64,000 bases of DNA from an archaeon (GTDB lineage: Archaea > Nanobdellota > Nanobdellia > Woesearchaeales > GW2011-AR9): contig JABHRS010000020.1 in NCBI GenBank assembly GCA_018670085.1, forward strand, positions 37,897-101,896, in the 5' to 3' direction. Positions 7,238 to 14,529 of the stretch are shown here, one piece after another; the first letter of the stretch is position 1, and every line of letters starts with the position of its first letter. The translations under genes were made by a program, and so were the position numbers. The notes beneath the pieces are model-generated. The model did no database searches. It was given only the letters and a program-made list of their open reading frames with translations, and was not told the DNA's origin.

Positions 7238-7810
7238 ATGAAGAGTTCTATGATAGACCTATCCAAGATTCAAACTGAACTTGCTGCATATGATGGCAAG
7301 CGTGAAGACTTAATTAAAAAAAGTAGAGACGTACTAAAACTTTCTAAATTACTAATTTATGCTGTGCATAGAGATGAGATAGAAAAGGCTGAAAAGTTAA
7401 AAGTTGAAATTGAATCTGAATTAAAAGCACTTGAATCAATTGCAAGCCACAACAGCAAATTACAATATGAAGGTAGCTACAAAATTGCAGTACAAGAATA
7501 CGTTGAAGCTGTCCTCTACTTGAACTTTGTACAAACTGGAAAGGTTGCTGTGATGGATAACTTACACGCAGAACATTATTTACTAGGTCTTGCAGATTTA
7601 CCAGGAGAAATGGTTCGACGAGCTGTGTATCTTGCAAGCAAAGGTGAACGTGAAGAAGTGATAAAAATTCGCGATGCAGTTGATAACATTTATGGACAAT
7701 TCTTAACATTAAATTCTCGTGGAAATGAACTACGCAAAAAGGTTGATGGGATCAAATACTCACTTAATAAGTTGCAAGATCTGGTTTTGGAACTTAAGTT
7801 GCGTGGATAG
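7238..7810 (+). CDS. Translin-superfamily RNA-binding protein
   Basis: The all-helical 190 aa protein carries the translin hallmarks: an EYVEAVLYLNFV helix, the YLLGLADLPGEMVRRAV block near residue 110 and a late GNELRKKVDGIKY helix. Translins bind single-stranded RNA or DNA as oligomeric barrels; archaeal homologues of the translin/TRAX complex can cleave RNA, with acidic residues in the equivalent of the EYVEA helix. Whether this protein is catalytic cannot be decided by eye. Length is typical. It is a single gene between the lipoprotein pair and the toxin-antitoxin locus. Confidence 0.85.
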   Translation: MKSSMIDLSKIQTELAAYDGKREDLIKKSRDVLKLSKLLIYAVHRDEIEKAEKLKVEIESELKALESIASHNSKLQYEGSYKIAVQEYVEAVLYLNFVQTGKVAVMDNLHAEHYLLGLADLPGEMVRRAVYLASKGEREEVIKIRDAVDNIYGQFLTLNSRGNELRKKVDGIKYSLNKLQDLVLELKLRG

Positions 7811-7919
7811 TTGATTTTTATTTTTTTATTTCTTAATTTTGAATAAATATATTCTTCTATTTCCCACTAAATATACTAAATCCCCAGAGTGTAAATAGTT
7901 TCAAAATCAAAATTTTTGG

Positions 7920-8240
7920 ATGTACCAAGTTCTGAAGACCCCTATGTTCCAAAAAAAGATGAACAAGATGTTTACTAAACAAGAACAGATTAAGATTAAC
8001 AAAACTATCAAAGAAATAAAAAAGGGAAAAATTTATGGTAAGCCTTTATCATACTCCTTCTTTAGAGAGATTAAAATTGGTGGGAAGAGAATATACTTTC
8101 TGATATATAATGAGATTAAAGTGGTTCTTTTTGTTGCTGTGAGTACAAAGAAAGCACAGAAAATAACAATCAAACAGATTAAAAAACAGCTGCCTAGTTT
8201 GAAACGATCAGTATTTGATAAACTAAGAAAAAATGATTAA
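7920..8240 (+). CDS. RelE-like toxin
   Basis: 106 residues, very basic, with the order of a RelE/ParE toxin: two N-terminal helices (MFQKKMNKMFTKQEQIKINKTIKEIKKG), then KPLSYSFFREIKIGGKRIYFLIY and VVLFVAVSTKKAQ, matching the 'L...FRE.R.G.YRIiY' core and the following strand. RelE toxins cleave mRNA on the ribosome. The partner is not in an operon with it: a 45-residue antitoxin-like gene lies on the other strand and the two stop codons overlap. No clear ribosome binding site precedes the ATG. Confidence 0.7.
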   Translation: MYQVLKTPMFQKKMNKMFTKQEQIKINKTIKEIKKGKIYGKPLSYSFFREIKIGGKRIYFLIYNEIKVVLFVAVSTKKAQKITIKQIKKQLPSLKRSVFDKLRKND

Positions 8241-8374
8241 CATTCAATCAATTTTCCTTCTCTAACTTCCTTAAGAGACTGAGTAAATTGACCCACTAGT
8301 TCCCATTCAACTTGTTCCAATTTTTTTAATTTCTTATACTCCTTGAGTGGAATAGTTATTGTTTTTGCTGTCAC
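8237..8374 (-). CDS. Small antitoxin-like protein (45 aa), convergent with the toxin
   Basis: On the reverse strand a GTG at 8374 opens 45 codons: VTAKTITIPLKEYKKLKK, then EQVEWELVGQFTQSLKEVREG, ending KLIEC. This layout (short beta strand TITIPLKEY, helix, then a helix with SLKEVREGK) is that of the small antitoxins paired with RelE-type toxins in DPANN archaea and many bacteria. Its TAA overlaps the toxin TAA by two bases of the shared TTAA. There is no obvious ribosome binding site; ATT just upstream is another possible start. Confidence 0.65.
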   Translation of the reverse strand: MTAKTITIPLKEYKKLKKLEQVEWELVGQFTQSLKEVREGKLIEC

Positions 8375-8459
8375 AATTAGAGAAGATTGTCAGTAGATAT
8401 AAACTTTTTGTCAATAGTGCATATAGAGGTAAATGTATTTGTCAGAAGTTATTTTCTAT

Positions 8460-9425
8460 TTACCAAATCTTCGGAATAAAACGCCACCTTACTTTTTCTT
8501 TGTACGCTAAATAATCAGGATCCAAACTAAGATGACGCTCTTCGGTTAAAGCTCTGAAGTAATAAATTACAGTCCACAGCAACATGCCAGCTGCGAATGG
8601 TAGTGTAATGACAGGGAGCAAAGTTAACCACCAGATACAATTTTTACAAATATAGGCTGGATGCCTAACGAATCTGTAAGGACCAGTTGTGACAATCCCA
8701 CGGTTAGTTAAATTCGATGCCTTAGGCCCAAGCCAAAGCGATGCACTAGTGTATCCAACTAATAAGATAATGATGATGACTTTGCAGACAAGATCCAAAG
8801 TTGGATTCCAAAATGTGACGTAATCACTTGCACCCCAAGGTACAACATCCCCTACTCGCCAATTAAATGGAGGGTAACAAATTAAAGCTACAAACCAACC
8901 AAAAAAAGTTGGTTCAACAGAGCGTACTTTATTTTTTAGAAATTTGAATTCGAAAGTATAACCAAAAGCGAATAGAGCAGTATCAAGTGCGAATAAGATG
9001 ATCAGAAAGAAAGCATAAGTCCAAGGTTTATTTAGGATGTTTAGAACATCACCAATGTTCTGATACAGAAATTGAAACATTAAAGGAAGAAAAAAAAGTT
9101 TCACTCCAATGAAAAGAGTAGCAGTCTTTTCGCCTTTAGTGATTGCAGTGAATTTGCCTTTTTGTAAGGAAGAAAAGTTATTTTTTAGAAATTGGAAAAA
9201 TAGTAATGGTTTGTTGGAATCGTACCTGGTTGTTGTAAAAAGATAGTAAGGAATGCTTGCTATGAAAAATACTAGATAAAAATAGTAAAGAAAATTTTGC
9301 ACCACAGGTTCGACAAACCAAGAATAATGTGGACCAAAGCGTACGAATAGAAGTCCAAACCCATAGAGAATAACTGAAGCTAACCAAAGTTTGAAAGCTT
9401 GGAGTGGGCTACGTTGGATTTGCAT
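8460..9425 (-). CDS. ICMT/PEMT-like integral membrane methyltransferase
   Basis: Several membrane helices lead to the C-terminal signature GPYRFVRHPAYICKN, a helix, then RALTEERHLSLDPDYLAYKEKV and WRFIPKIW. This is the SAM-binding part of the isoprenylcysteine carboxyl methyltransferase/phospholipid methyltransferase superfamily (RHPxY and EE motifs). Substrates vary widely, and none can be named. I place the start at the ATG at 9425, giving 321 aa. A longer ORF begins at 9638, but its first 71 residues come from an anomalous G+C-rich, hairpin-forming stretch (9509-9652) and contain no membrane helix. The longer form cannot be excluded. Confidence 0.75.
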   Translation of the reverse strand: MQIQRSPLQAFKLWLASVILYGFGLLFVRFGPHYSWFVEPVVQNFLYYFYLVFFIASIPYYLFTTTRYDSNKPLLFFQFLKNNFSSLQKGKFTAITKGEKTATLFIGVKLFFLPLMFQFLYQNIGDVLNILNKPWTYAFFLIILFALDTALFAFGYTFEFKFLKNKVRSVEPTFFGWFVALICYPPFNWRVGDVVPWGASDYVTFWNPTLDLVCKVIIIILLVGYTSASLWLGPKASNLTNRGIVTTGPYRFVRHPAYICKNCIWWLTLLPVITLPFAAGMLLWTVIYYFRALTEERHLSLDPDYLAYKEKVRWRFIPKIW

Positions 9426-9508
9426 AGATTTGTTTAGAAAAAGTAGCTTAATAAATTTCTTGGTTGTGTAGGCTGGAAGTAATTTGTTTCTTAATTGAGT
9501 AAGGCTTC

Positions 9509-9652
9509 GCAATTTTGGTAAAATTGCTCGGAACGCTGCCAGGCCTAAGTTCCGTCCCTCCGTATTCACTTGCTCGTTGCACTCACTGAAGTTCAGGTCG
9601 CTCAGTATTGCTCTGTCGAATTTATTTTGCCTTGGCATGGGGCAGCGCGTTC
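9509..9652 (-). other. G+C-rich structured segment overlapping the ICMT-like ORF start
   Basis: GAACGCTGCC (9531-9540) is complementary to GGCAGCGCGTTC (9641-9652) except for a 2-nt bulge, closing a domain of about 100 nt. A perfect GCAATTTT-GGT-AAAATTGC hairpin (9509-9527) flanks it, and smaller pairings such as ACTGA/TCAGT lie inside. Base composition is clearly richer in G+C than the surrounding genes. It looks like a structured RNA or a palindromic repeat rather than protein sequence; there is no second copy in the window. Confidence 0.45.
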
Positions 9653-9702
9653 GCCCTTACTCAACAAGTTTAGAAAACAATATTACAGATAGAAGTAGTT
9701 GA

Positions 9703-10311
9703 TTATCTCTCAAAAATAAGCATCCGATGATCCCGATGCTTCTTTGATTCTAAAGTATCAAAACATTCTTGCAAAATTTCCTTAGTGACAGACCTTGCAG
9801 TATCACCACAATCAATGATACTGTATTCACTTGTTTGTTTGTTATAATTATTAATAACCACATAATTACTAGAATTTCTTTTCATGTTTCTCAAAGCTTT
9901 GACATTTAATCTTAATAAGATAATTTTGTTGTCCAATAATTCTTTGTCCACATCATTTAATGTGAAATCTTTGACTTCCATATTTATACCAGCACCTATT
10001 GCATCTTGCCTTAGTAATTTGGCACTAAGTTTGGCATTATCAACATCTTCTTTAGTATAACGATAAAACCGGTAATCTGGAAAATCGTATTCTTCTTTTT
10101 CGACAATAACTTTTACAGTGCAGCCTTTCTCTTTGGCATATTTTGCAAGTGCAAAAATTGAAGATGCCCTAGTTGGCAAAATAGTTGTTTGTTGCCAAAT
10201 TTTAAATTCCTCTTCTCTTGTTAGAGAAACTTCTTCATTTAGAAAGTGAACAATTGTCAGAACTGAACTTGCGACAGTTGAGTATCCAGTTGTTGCGAAG
10301 TAAGGTTTCAT
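9703..10311 (-). CDS. Degenerate peptidase-C39-like (DUF3335-type) protein
   Basis: The order of segments fits the C39-like DUF3335 family: N-terminal KPYFATTGYSTVASSVL where active relatives have a Gln and a Thr-Cys-Gly, then EFKIWQQTTI for the family's ELWREATTI, an ALAKYAKEKG helix, and SNYVVINNYN where relatives have the catalytic His-x-Val-Val. The Gln, nucleophilic Cys and His all appear replaced, so this looks like a catalytically dead binding domain. Length 202 aa is typical. It lies 55 nt after a GCS2-type ligase on the same strand. Family assignment is from remembered motifs. Confidence 0.5.
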   Translation of the reverse strand: MKPYFATTGYSTVASSVLTIVHFLNEEVSLTREEEFKIWQQTTILPTRASSIFALAKYAKEKGCTVKVIVEKEEYDFPDYRFYRYTKEDVDNAKLSAKLLRQDAIGAGINMEVKDFTLNDVDKELLDNKIILLRLNVKALRNMKRNSSNYVVINNYNKQTSEYSIIDCGDTARSVTKEILQECFDTLESKKHRDHRMLIFER

Positions 10312-10366
10312 TTTGATTAAGAAGGAGCATTAGTCTAAAAAGCTTTGGGTTGTTGATCAACAACAA

Positions 10367-11614
10367 TCATTGATAAGACTGCTTGAACTTATCTGCCATC
10401 ATTAAATTTACTGAAGCACCCATATCACTAGTTACTAATTGTCCATTATACCCATGATCAGTTCTTAGAAAATCCATAATATCATTTGCATAGTTTGGCC
10501 TACCATCTAACATTTCACGAAGTGGAGCCAAATATTTGCGATCATTTAAATCCAAACCACCTTCAGCTAAATTAATCACAGAACGCAAATAATTAGCCAC
10601 ATTAGCAGATGCTAACCCGGAATGGATTGCATGTTGTTCAAACTCATACAAAGTTTCTTGAGTAGGGAGGGAAATACCCACATCACTAAAATGATAATCA
10701 TTATTTTTTTTGGAAATAGTTAAAGGAATTCCCTTTTCAAGTTGACGATTAATTCCAAGATAAACTGCTGCGATTCCAAGTTGAGTATCTAACGGAGTAG
10801 AATCAGGAGCTCTTGATTCATATGTACCATGTGGAGGCAGGTGAGGACGAGAACGGACAGAATGATAACCAGTATTGTTAGATTCAAATTTATCCAAGAA
10901 AAAATCAATATCACCACCAGTATCAATAATTTGTTGTTTCCAAGATTCATGACGAGTTATGTCACGTTGATCTAACTCATCTGAAGAATTAATATAGTGT
11001 GGAAGCATAGCATCTAGTAAAGATTTATCTCCACGATTACCAAAATCATAACGAACACGATTTACCCGACTACAATTTAAAGTATTATTACCCAAATCAT
11101 CCACAGGAGTAGTTGAAGCAAAAGCAAATAAAGAGTCAAGTGCTAACATTAAATTATATTGGTCTTTTTCACGCCCAGGAATTCTGGATACATGAGTGTG
11201 CAAACCAGAAACTTTAATCATCCGATCTGTTTCGTCTGAATTTTGAAATAAATCATCATAAGTTTGAAGACGACCACCAGCCCTTGGCATCCTAGTTACA
11301 GACAATGGACCAATTACACTACCTGGAACAAATATAGCACCATAATCATTTGCTATTTCCTGAGTTGCAATTATTCTGCGCCTCATATCGCTTTCTAATT
11401 GACCAATTGACCAAGACACATTTGAAACTAACTCAATTTGTTCTCTAACAGCCTCTTTAACAGAATAAGTCCCACCGTTTGGATCATTATTACGTGGATC
11501 AGCTAAAATCTGAGGAGAGACAGGGAGTAAATAACCAGTTAGAGGATCCGCTAGAAGCACTTCTAACTCTTGACCCACCGCAACTTGACTCCTTATTTGT
11601 TCTTCCCTAACCAT
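10367..11614 (-). CDS. GCS2-type carboxylate-amine ligase (glutamate-cysteine ligase-like)
   Basis: The 415 aa protein shows the GCS2 family pattern: GQELEVLLADPLTGYLLPV near the N-terminus (metal-binding ExE and TG), REQIELVSNVSWSIGQLESDMRR, the GLHTHVSR metal/substrate motif around residue 145, and HGTYESRAPDSTPL, the family's arginine-containing substrate-binding strand. Such enzymes use ATP to join a carboxylate to an amine, classically Glu and Cys. The real substrate here is unknown; some family members join amino acids to peptides. It precedes the C39-like gene on the same strand. No signal peptide. Start ATG at 11614; promoter not obvious. Confidence 0.72.
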   Translation of the reverse strand: MVREEQIRSQVAVGQELEVLLADPLTGYLLPVSPQILADPRNNDPNGGTYSVKEAVREQIELVSNVSWSIGQLESDMRRRIIATQEIANDYGAIFVPGSVIGPLSVTRMPRAGGRLQTYDDLFQNSDETDRMIKVSGLHTHVSRIPGREKDQYNLMLALDSLFAFASTTPVDDLGNNTLNCSRVNRVRYDFGNRGDKSLLDAMLPHYINSSDELDQRDITRHESWKQQIIDTGGDIDFFLDKFESNNTGYHSVRSRPHLPPHGTYESRAPDSTPLDTQLGIAAVYLGINRQLEKGIPLTISKKNNDYHFSDVGISLPTQETLYEFEQHAIHSGLASANVANYLRSVINLAEGGLDLNDRKYLAPLREMLDGRPNYANDIMDFLRTDHGYNGQLVTSDMGASVNLMMADKFKQSYQ

Positions 11615-11792
11615 ATTTTAACACCGATTATCTCTTTTACAAAAAAAAGGAAAGCATTTACCTATTTAAATGTTTTGAAACTTAGCATATGTTGCTATAT
11701 TTGCGATAAAATAGATATATTTGATTGATTAGGTTAAAGATATGCCTAAACTTTCCTTCAAATTCACAATGTAGCTAAATTTTCCCTTTTAA

Positions 11793-12557
11793 TTATTTAT
11801 TTTGTTGATATGAAACTGAAGCGATAGTACTATGCAAAGATTTATTCAGATAATCATTGGAAGATAATTTGGATGCTGCTTTTGCTTTTTCATATAGATG
11901 AATGGCCAGATCAGATTTTGATTTTAGTGTACCAGGTTTCATTCCATGGATTGGAGAATCTGATTGATATATTTGGCACAGTTCAACTGCTAATTTCTCG
12001 CAGGTAGTTGGGTTTAGTATATCACCTTCTTTATCTGAAACGTATGCAAGCATCCATTCTAAAGCAAGCAGAGGATTTTGAGTATAACTTTCGCCGAATA
12101 AATTTGATTTGTATTCTAAAATTAATGAATCTTGATCAGCTATGCTACCTAAGAGACCAGGCACAGGAGAAAGTTTAAGAGGACTATCGTATAGGACACC
12201 ACTCTTTTCATTAGAGACAGAATGAACAGAAGAAGTTATACCTACAAATGACATTAATATCAATTTTGTTTCCCTTAAACTTGGCATTGCACGCATAACA
12301 ATGTTGCCACCAAGATTTAACTCCGGCCTGCTCCTAGCTTCCCTAATATGAATGGCATCTTCGAATGGAGGAACTACTGAAAATCCAGAAAAGGCTGAAA
12401 CAGAAACTAATTCTCCCTTTGAGTTGCCAATACCAGTTAGATAACTATAGTCGCCAAAAAATTGATGATAACTAGAGATAGAAACTTGCTTACCTAAATG
12501 ATCTAACAAATTACGCAGGCTTTCTGTTTGTTTGAGACCTTGATATCTTGAATCCAT
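11793..12557 (-). CDS. Hypothetical protein, 254 aa
   Basis: Not recognised. It has a mixed alpha/beta appearance, with a beta-rich N-terminal half (SAFSGFSVVPPFEDAIHIRE, NLGGNIVMRAMPSLRETKLILMSFVG) and a helical C-terminal half (LLALEWMLAYVSDKEGD, EKLAVELCQIY). No signal peptide or membrane span is visible. It lies upstream of the GCS2-type gene on the same strand, but a 178-bp gap separates them, so co-transcription is uncertain. Confidence 0.65.
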   Translation of the reverse strand: MDSRYQGLKQTESLRNLLDHLGKQVSISSYHQFFGDYSYLTGIGNSKGELVSVSAFSGFSVVPPFEDAIHIREARSRPELNLGGNIVMRAMPSLRETKLILMSFVGITSSVHSVSNEKSGVLYDSPLKLSPVPGLLGSIADQDSLILEYKSNLFGESYTQNPLLALEWMLAYVSDKEGDILNPTTCEKLAVELCQIYQSDSPIHGMKPGTLKSKSDLAIHLYEKAKAASKLSSNDYLNKSLHSTIASVSYQQNK

Positions 12558-12955
12558 TATTTAATTTTTAAGTAGTTACATTAAAAGCTTTATGGAGAAG
12601 AGATGGAGATCTATGAGAAATGAGAGAAGAGAGGAAGAAAGAAAGAAAGAAAAAGAAAATAAGAGAATAGATCATTTATGAGAATTTGAATCTCAAAGAT
12701 AGCCAAAACCTTTATAAATCACTGACATTAAAAATAGCTAAATCACAATATTTGTTTGAGACTAAGTTTAATTGAATAATTTTGATTAAATTGTCTTGAA
12801 CCTGAAGAAAAGCTTAGGAATACTCACTTTTCTTTGGTCATGATAAAAATCTAACATAAGATTGGATTTTTAGCATGCAAAAAACGGTTCAACCGTTTTT
12901 GAGCATAATAGCACGGAGGAAGTAGATCTTACGATCTTAATAAAAAAAATAAAAA
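12558..12955 (+). promoter_or_regulatory. 398-bp intergenic region with the eS1 leader
   Basis: A CCTTTATAAATC box at 12709-12720 could start a leader of about 220 nt for eS1. Inside it, AAAAACGGTT (12880-12889) and AACCGTTTTT (12891-12900) form a 21-bp near-perfect palindrome, and AGATC (12924-12928)/GATCT (12933-12937) a small hairpin. An unpaired GGAGGA lies between them at about 12915-12920, 36 nt from the ATG and not followed by a start codon. The left part (12617-12665) is a purine-rich GAAA repeat tract. No ORF of note is present. Confidence 0.5.
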
Positions 12956-13705
12956 ATGGCAAAAAAAGACCTTAAAAAATCTAAAATAAAAATTAAAAAG
13001 AAAATTTGGTGTAAAATTGTAGCCCCAAAAAGTTTCGGTTCAAAAGAAATTGGTGAATCTTACGTTACAAAAGCTGAAGATACATTGAACAGAAACATGA
13101 CAATCTCACTTAGAGAACTAACTGGTTCAATGCGAGATCAAAATGTGAAAGTTAAACTACTTCTTTCTGAGCTAGATGGCCAACAAATTAAAACAAAAAC
13201 TGTAGGTTACGGTGTAGTTGCAAACTTCGTTAAAAAACTAGTACGTAAGCGGACTAGTAGATTAGATGATGTGTATATTCTTAGAACAAAAGACGGACAA
13301 GCAGTTCAGTTAAAAACATTAATTGTAACATACAACAGAATTAATCGTAGTATGGGTTTAGTTCTTCGAAGTAAACTAAAAGCTATGATCACAGAAGAAC
13401 TTGTTAAAGGTAATTTTGATGAATTTGTTTCTAAAGTTGTAGGGATTAAGATTCAAAGTGCAGCTAAACGAGCAATTAACAAGATGTACCCAGTTAAAGA
13501 AGTATTAATTAGGGGAATGGAACTTGTTGATGAGAAAAAAGCTGAACGATTAGAGAAAAAATCTGCAAACCAAATTGGAGAAGTTAAAGAACGTCGTAAA
13601 ATTGAAGAATTTAAGGATGAAATGACTGCTCAAAAATCTGAAGAAACAAGTGAAGAAGATTCAAGTGATTCTGAAGAAACTGGTGAAAAAGAAAACCAAG
13701 AGTAA
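12956..13705 (+). CDS. rps3ae: Small-subunit ribosomal protein eS1 (S3Ae)
   Basis: Residues 1-215 match archaeal eS1: KKKIWCKIVAPKSFG, IGESYVTKAEDTLNR, the VGYGVVANFVKKLVRKRTSRLDDVY block and KMYPVKEVLIRGMELV. eS1 lies on the platform of the small subunit near the mRNA exit. The last 35 residues are an acidic, Ser/Glu-rich tail (SEETSEEDSSDSEETGEKE) extending beyond the usual archaeal length. A long leader with two hairpins precedes it, and the 44 nt before the ATG are A-rich without a close ribosome binding site, so autogenous control is plausible. Confidence 0.95.
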   Translation: MAKKDLKKSKIKIKKKIWCKIVAPKSFGSKEIGESYVTKAEDTLNRNMTISLRELTGSMRDQNVKVKLLLSELDGQQIKTKTVGYGVVANFVKKLVRKRTSRLDDVYILRTKDGQAVQLKTLIVTYNRINRSMGLVLRSKLKAMITEELVKGNFDEFVSKVVGIKIQSAAKRAINKMYPVKEVLIRGMELVDEKKAERLEKKSANQIGEVKERRKIEEFKDEMTAQKSEETSEEDSSDSEETGEKENQE

Positions 13706-13750
13706 TTCAATAATTTTTATTTTATTTTTTTATTATATTTTTCTTTTATA
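13706..13750 (+). terminator. U-tract terminator after eS1
   Basis: Directly after the stop codon the sense strand runs in T-rich blocks separated by single A's (TTTTTATTTTATTTTTTTATTATATTTTTC) with no hairpin. This is the multi-U-tract type used by archaeal RNA polymerase together with aCPSF1, which is encoded at 49119. Confidence 0.6.
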
Positions 13751-13788
13751 TATAAATTTAAAAACGATGAGTTAAGACGAGTGTTAAT

Positions 13789-14385
13789 ATGAAATTTTTA
13801 GTATTTTCAGATGTCCATGAAGACATGAAGCAGATCAATAAGCTAGAGAAGAGAGCAAAAGAAGAAGATATTGAATTCATAATTGTGGCAGGAGATTTTA
13901 CAACATTTAATCGATCACTGAGAGTTGTCTTTAAAAAGTTTAATTCTTGGGGCAAACCAGTATATGTTATCCCAGGTAACCACGAAGAAGGAGAAGAATA
14001 CGATAACACAATTAAAGAATACAGCAATTTGGTTGATTTACACAAATCAGCAGTTGAGAGAGATAATTATGTTTTTTTAGGATTTGGTGGAGATGGATTT
14101 AGTCGACAAGACCCAGAATTCCGAAAGATTGCTAGAAAATGGTATGGGAATTTTAAGAATAAAAAAGTTGTTCTAATCACACACGGGCCAGCATATAAAT
14201 CAAAATTAGACAAACTTGGAAAACGACACATTGGAAACATTGATTACCGTAAATTTATTGAGAGAATTAAACCAAAATTAGCTATTTCTGGACACCTACA
14301 TGAGACCATTGGAGAAATAGACAAAATTGGAAATACAAAATTAATTAATCCCTGCTGGGATGGGATGGTCATTGAGTTAAAATAA
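13789..14385 (+). CDS. Metallophosphoesterase (YfcE/MJ0936-like)
   Basis: All calcineurin-type metal ligands are present in order: SDVHED (Asp8, His10), AGDFTTFN, PGNHEEGEEY, LITHGPAY and SGHLHET. The family hydrolyses phosphodiesters or phosphomonoesters with two metal ions. At 198 aa it is a minimal single-domain member. It is too small and lacks the capping and partner domains expected of Mre11, so it should not be taken as the nuclease of the Rad50 at 44105. A TTTATATATAA box at about 13744-13754 gives a short leader. Confidence 0.88.
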   Translation: MKFLVFSDVHEDMKQINKLEKRAKEEDIEFIIVAGDFTTFNRSLRVVFKKFNSWGKPVYVIPGNHEEGEEYDNTIKEYSNLVDLHKSAVERDNYVFLGFGGDGFSRQDPEFRKIARKWYGNFKNKKVVLITHGPAYKSKLDKLGKRHIGNIDYRKFIERIKPKLAISGHLHETIGEIDKIGNTKLINPCWDGMVIELK

Positions 14386-14529
14386 ATAACAAATATAAAA
14401 TATATTTTTTCTAGAATAACATATATCAGTTGAAGATTACTGCAAGTTTTGAGAGCAGAATAAATCCTATTCTACAGCTTCCAAATCTTTATATATAGTC
14501 CTTGGAGATGAGCATTTGGTGATGTGCCT

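Noticed and set aside
12617..12665. Purine-rich GAAA repeats as a CRISPR or microsatellite system
   Set aside because: No repeat-spacer structure, only a simple-sequence tract; no cas gene in the window.
13789..14385. Metallophosphoesterase as the Mre11 partner of Rad50
   Set aside because: Too short, lacks the capping domain, and lies 30 kb from rad50; matches the YfcE/MJ0936 group instead.
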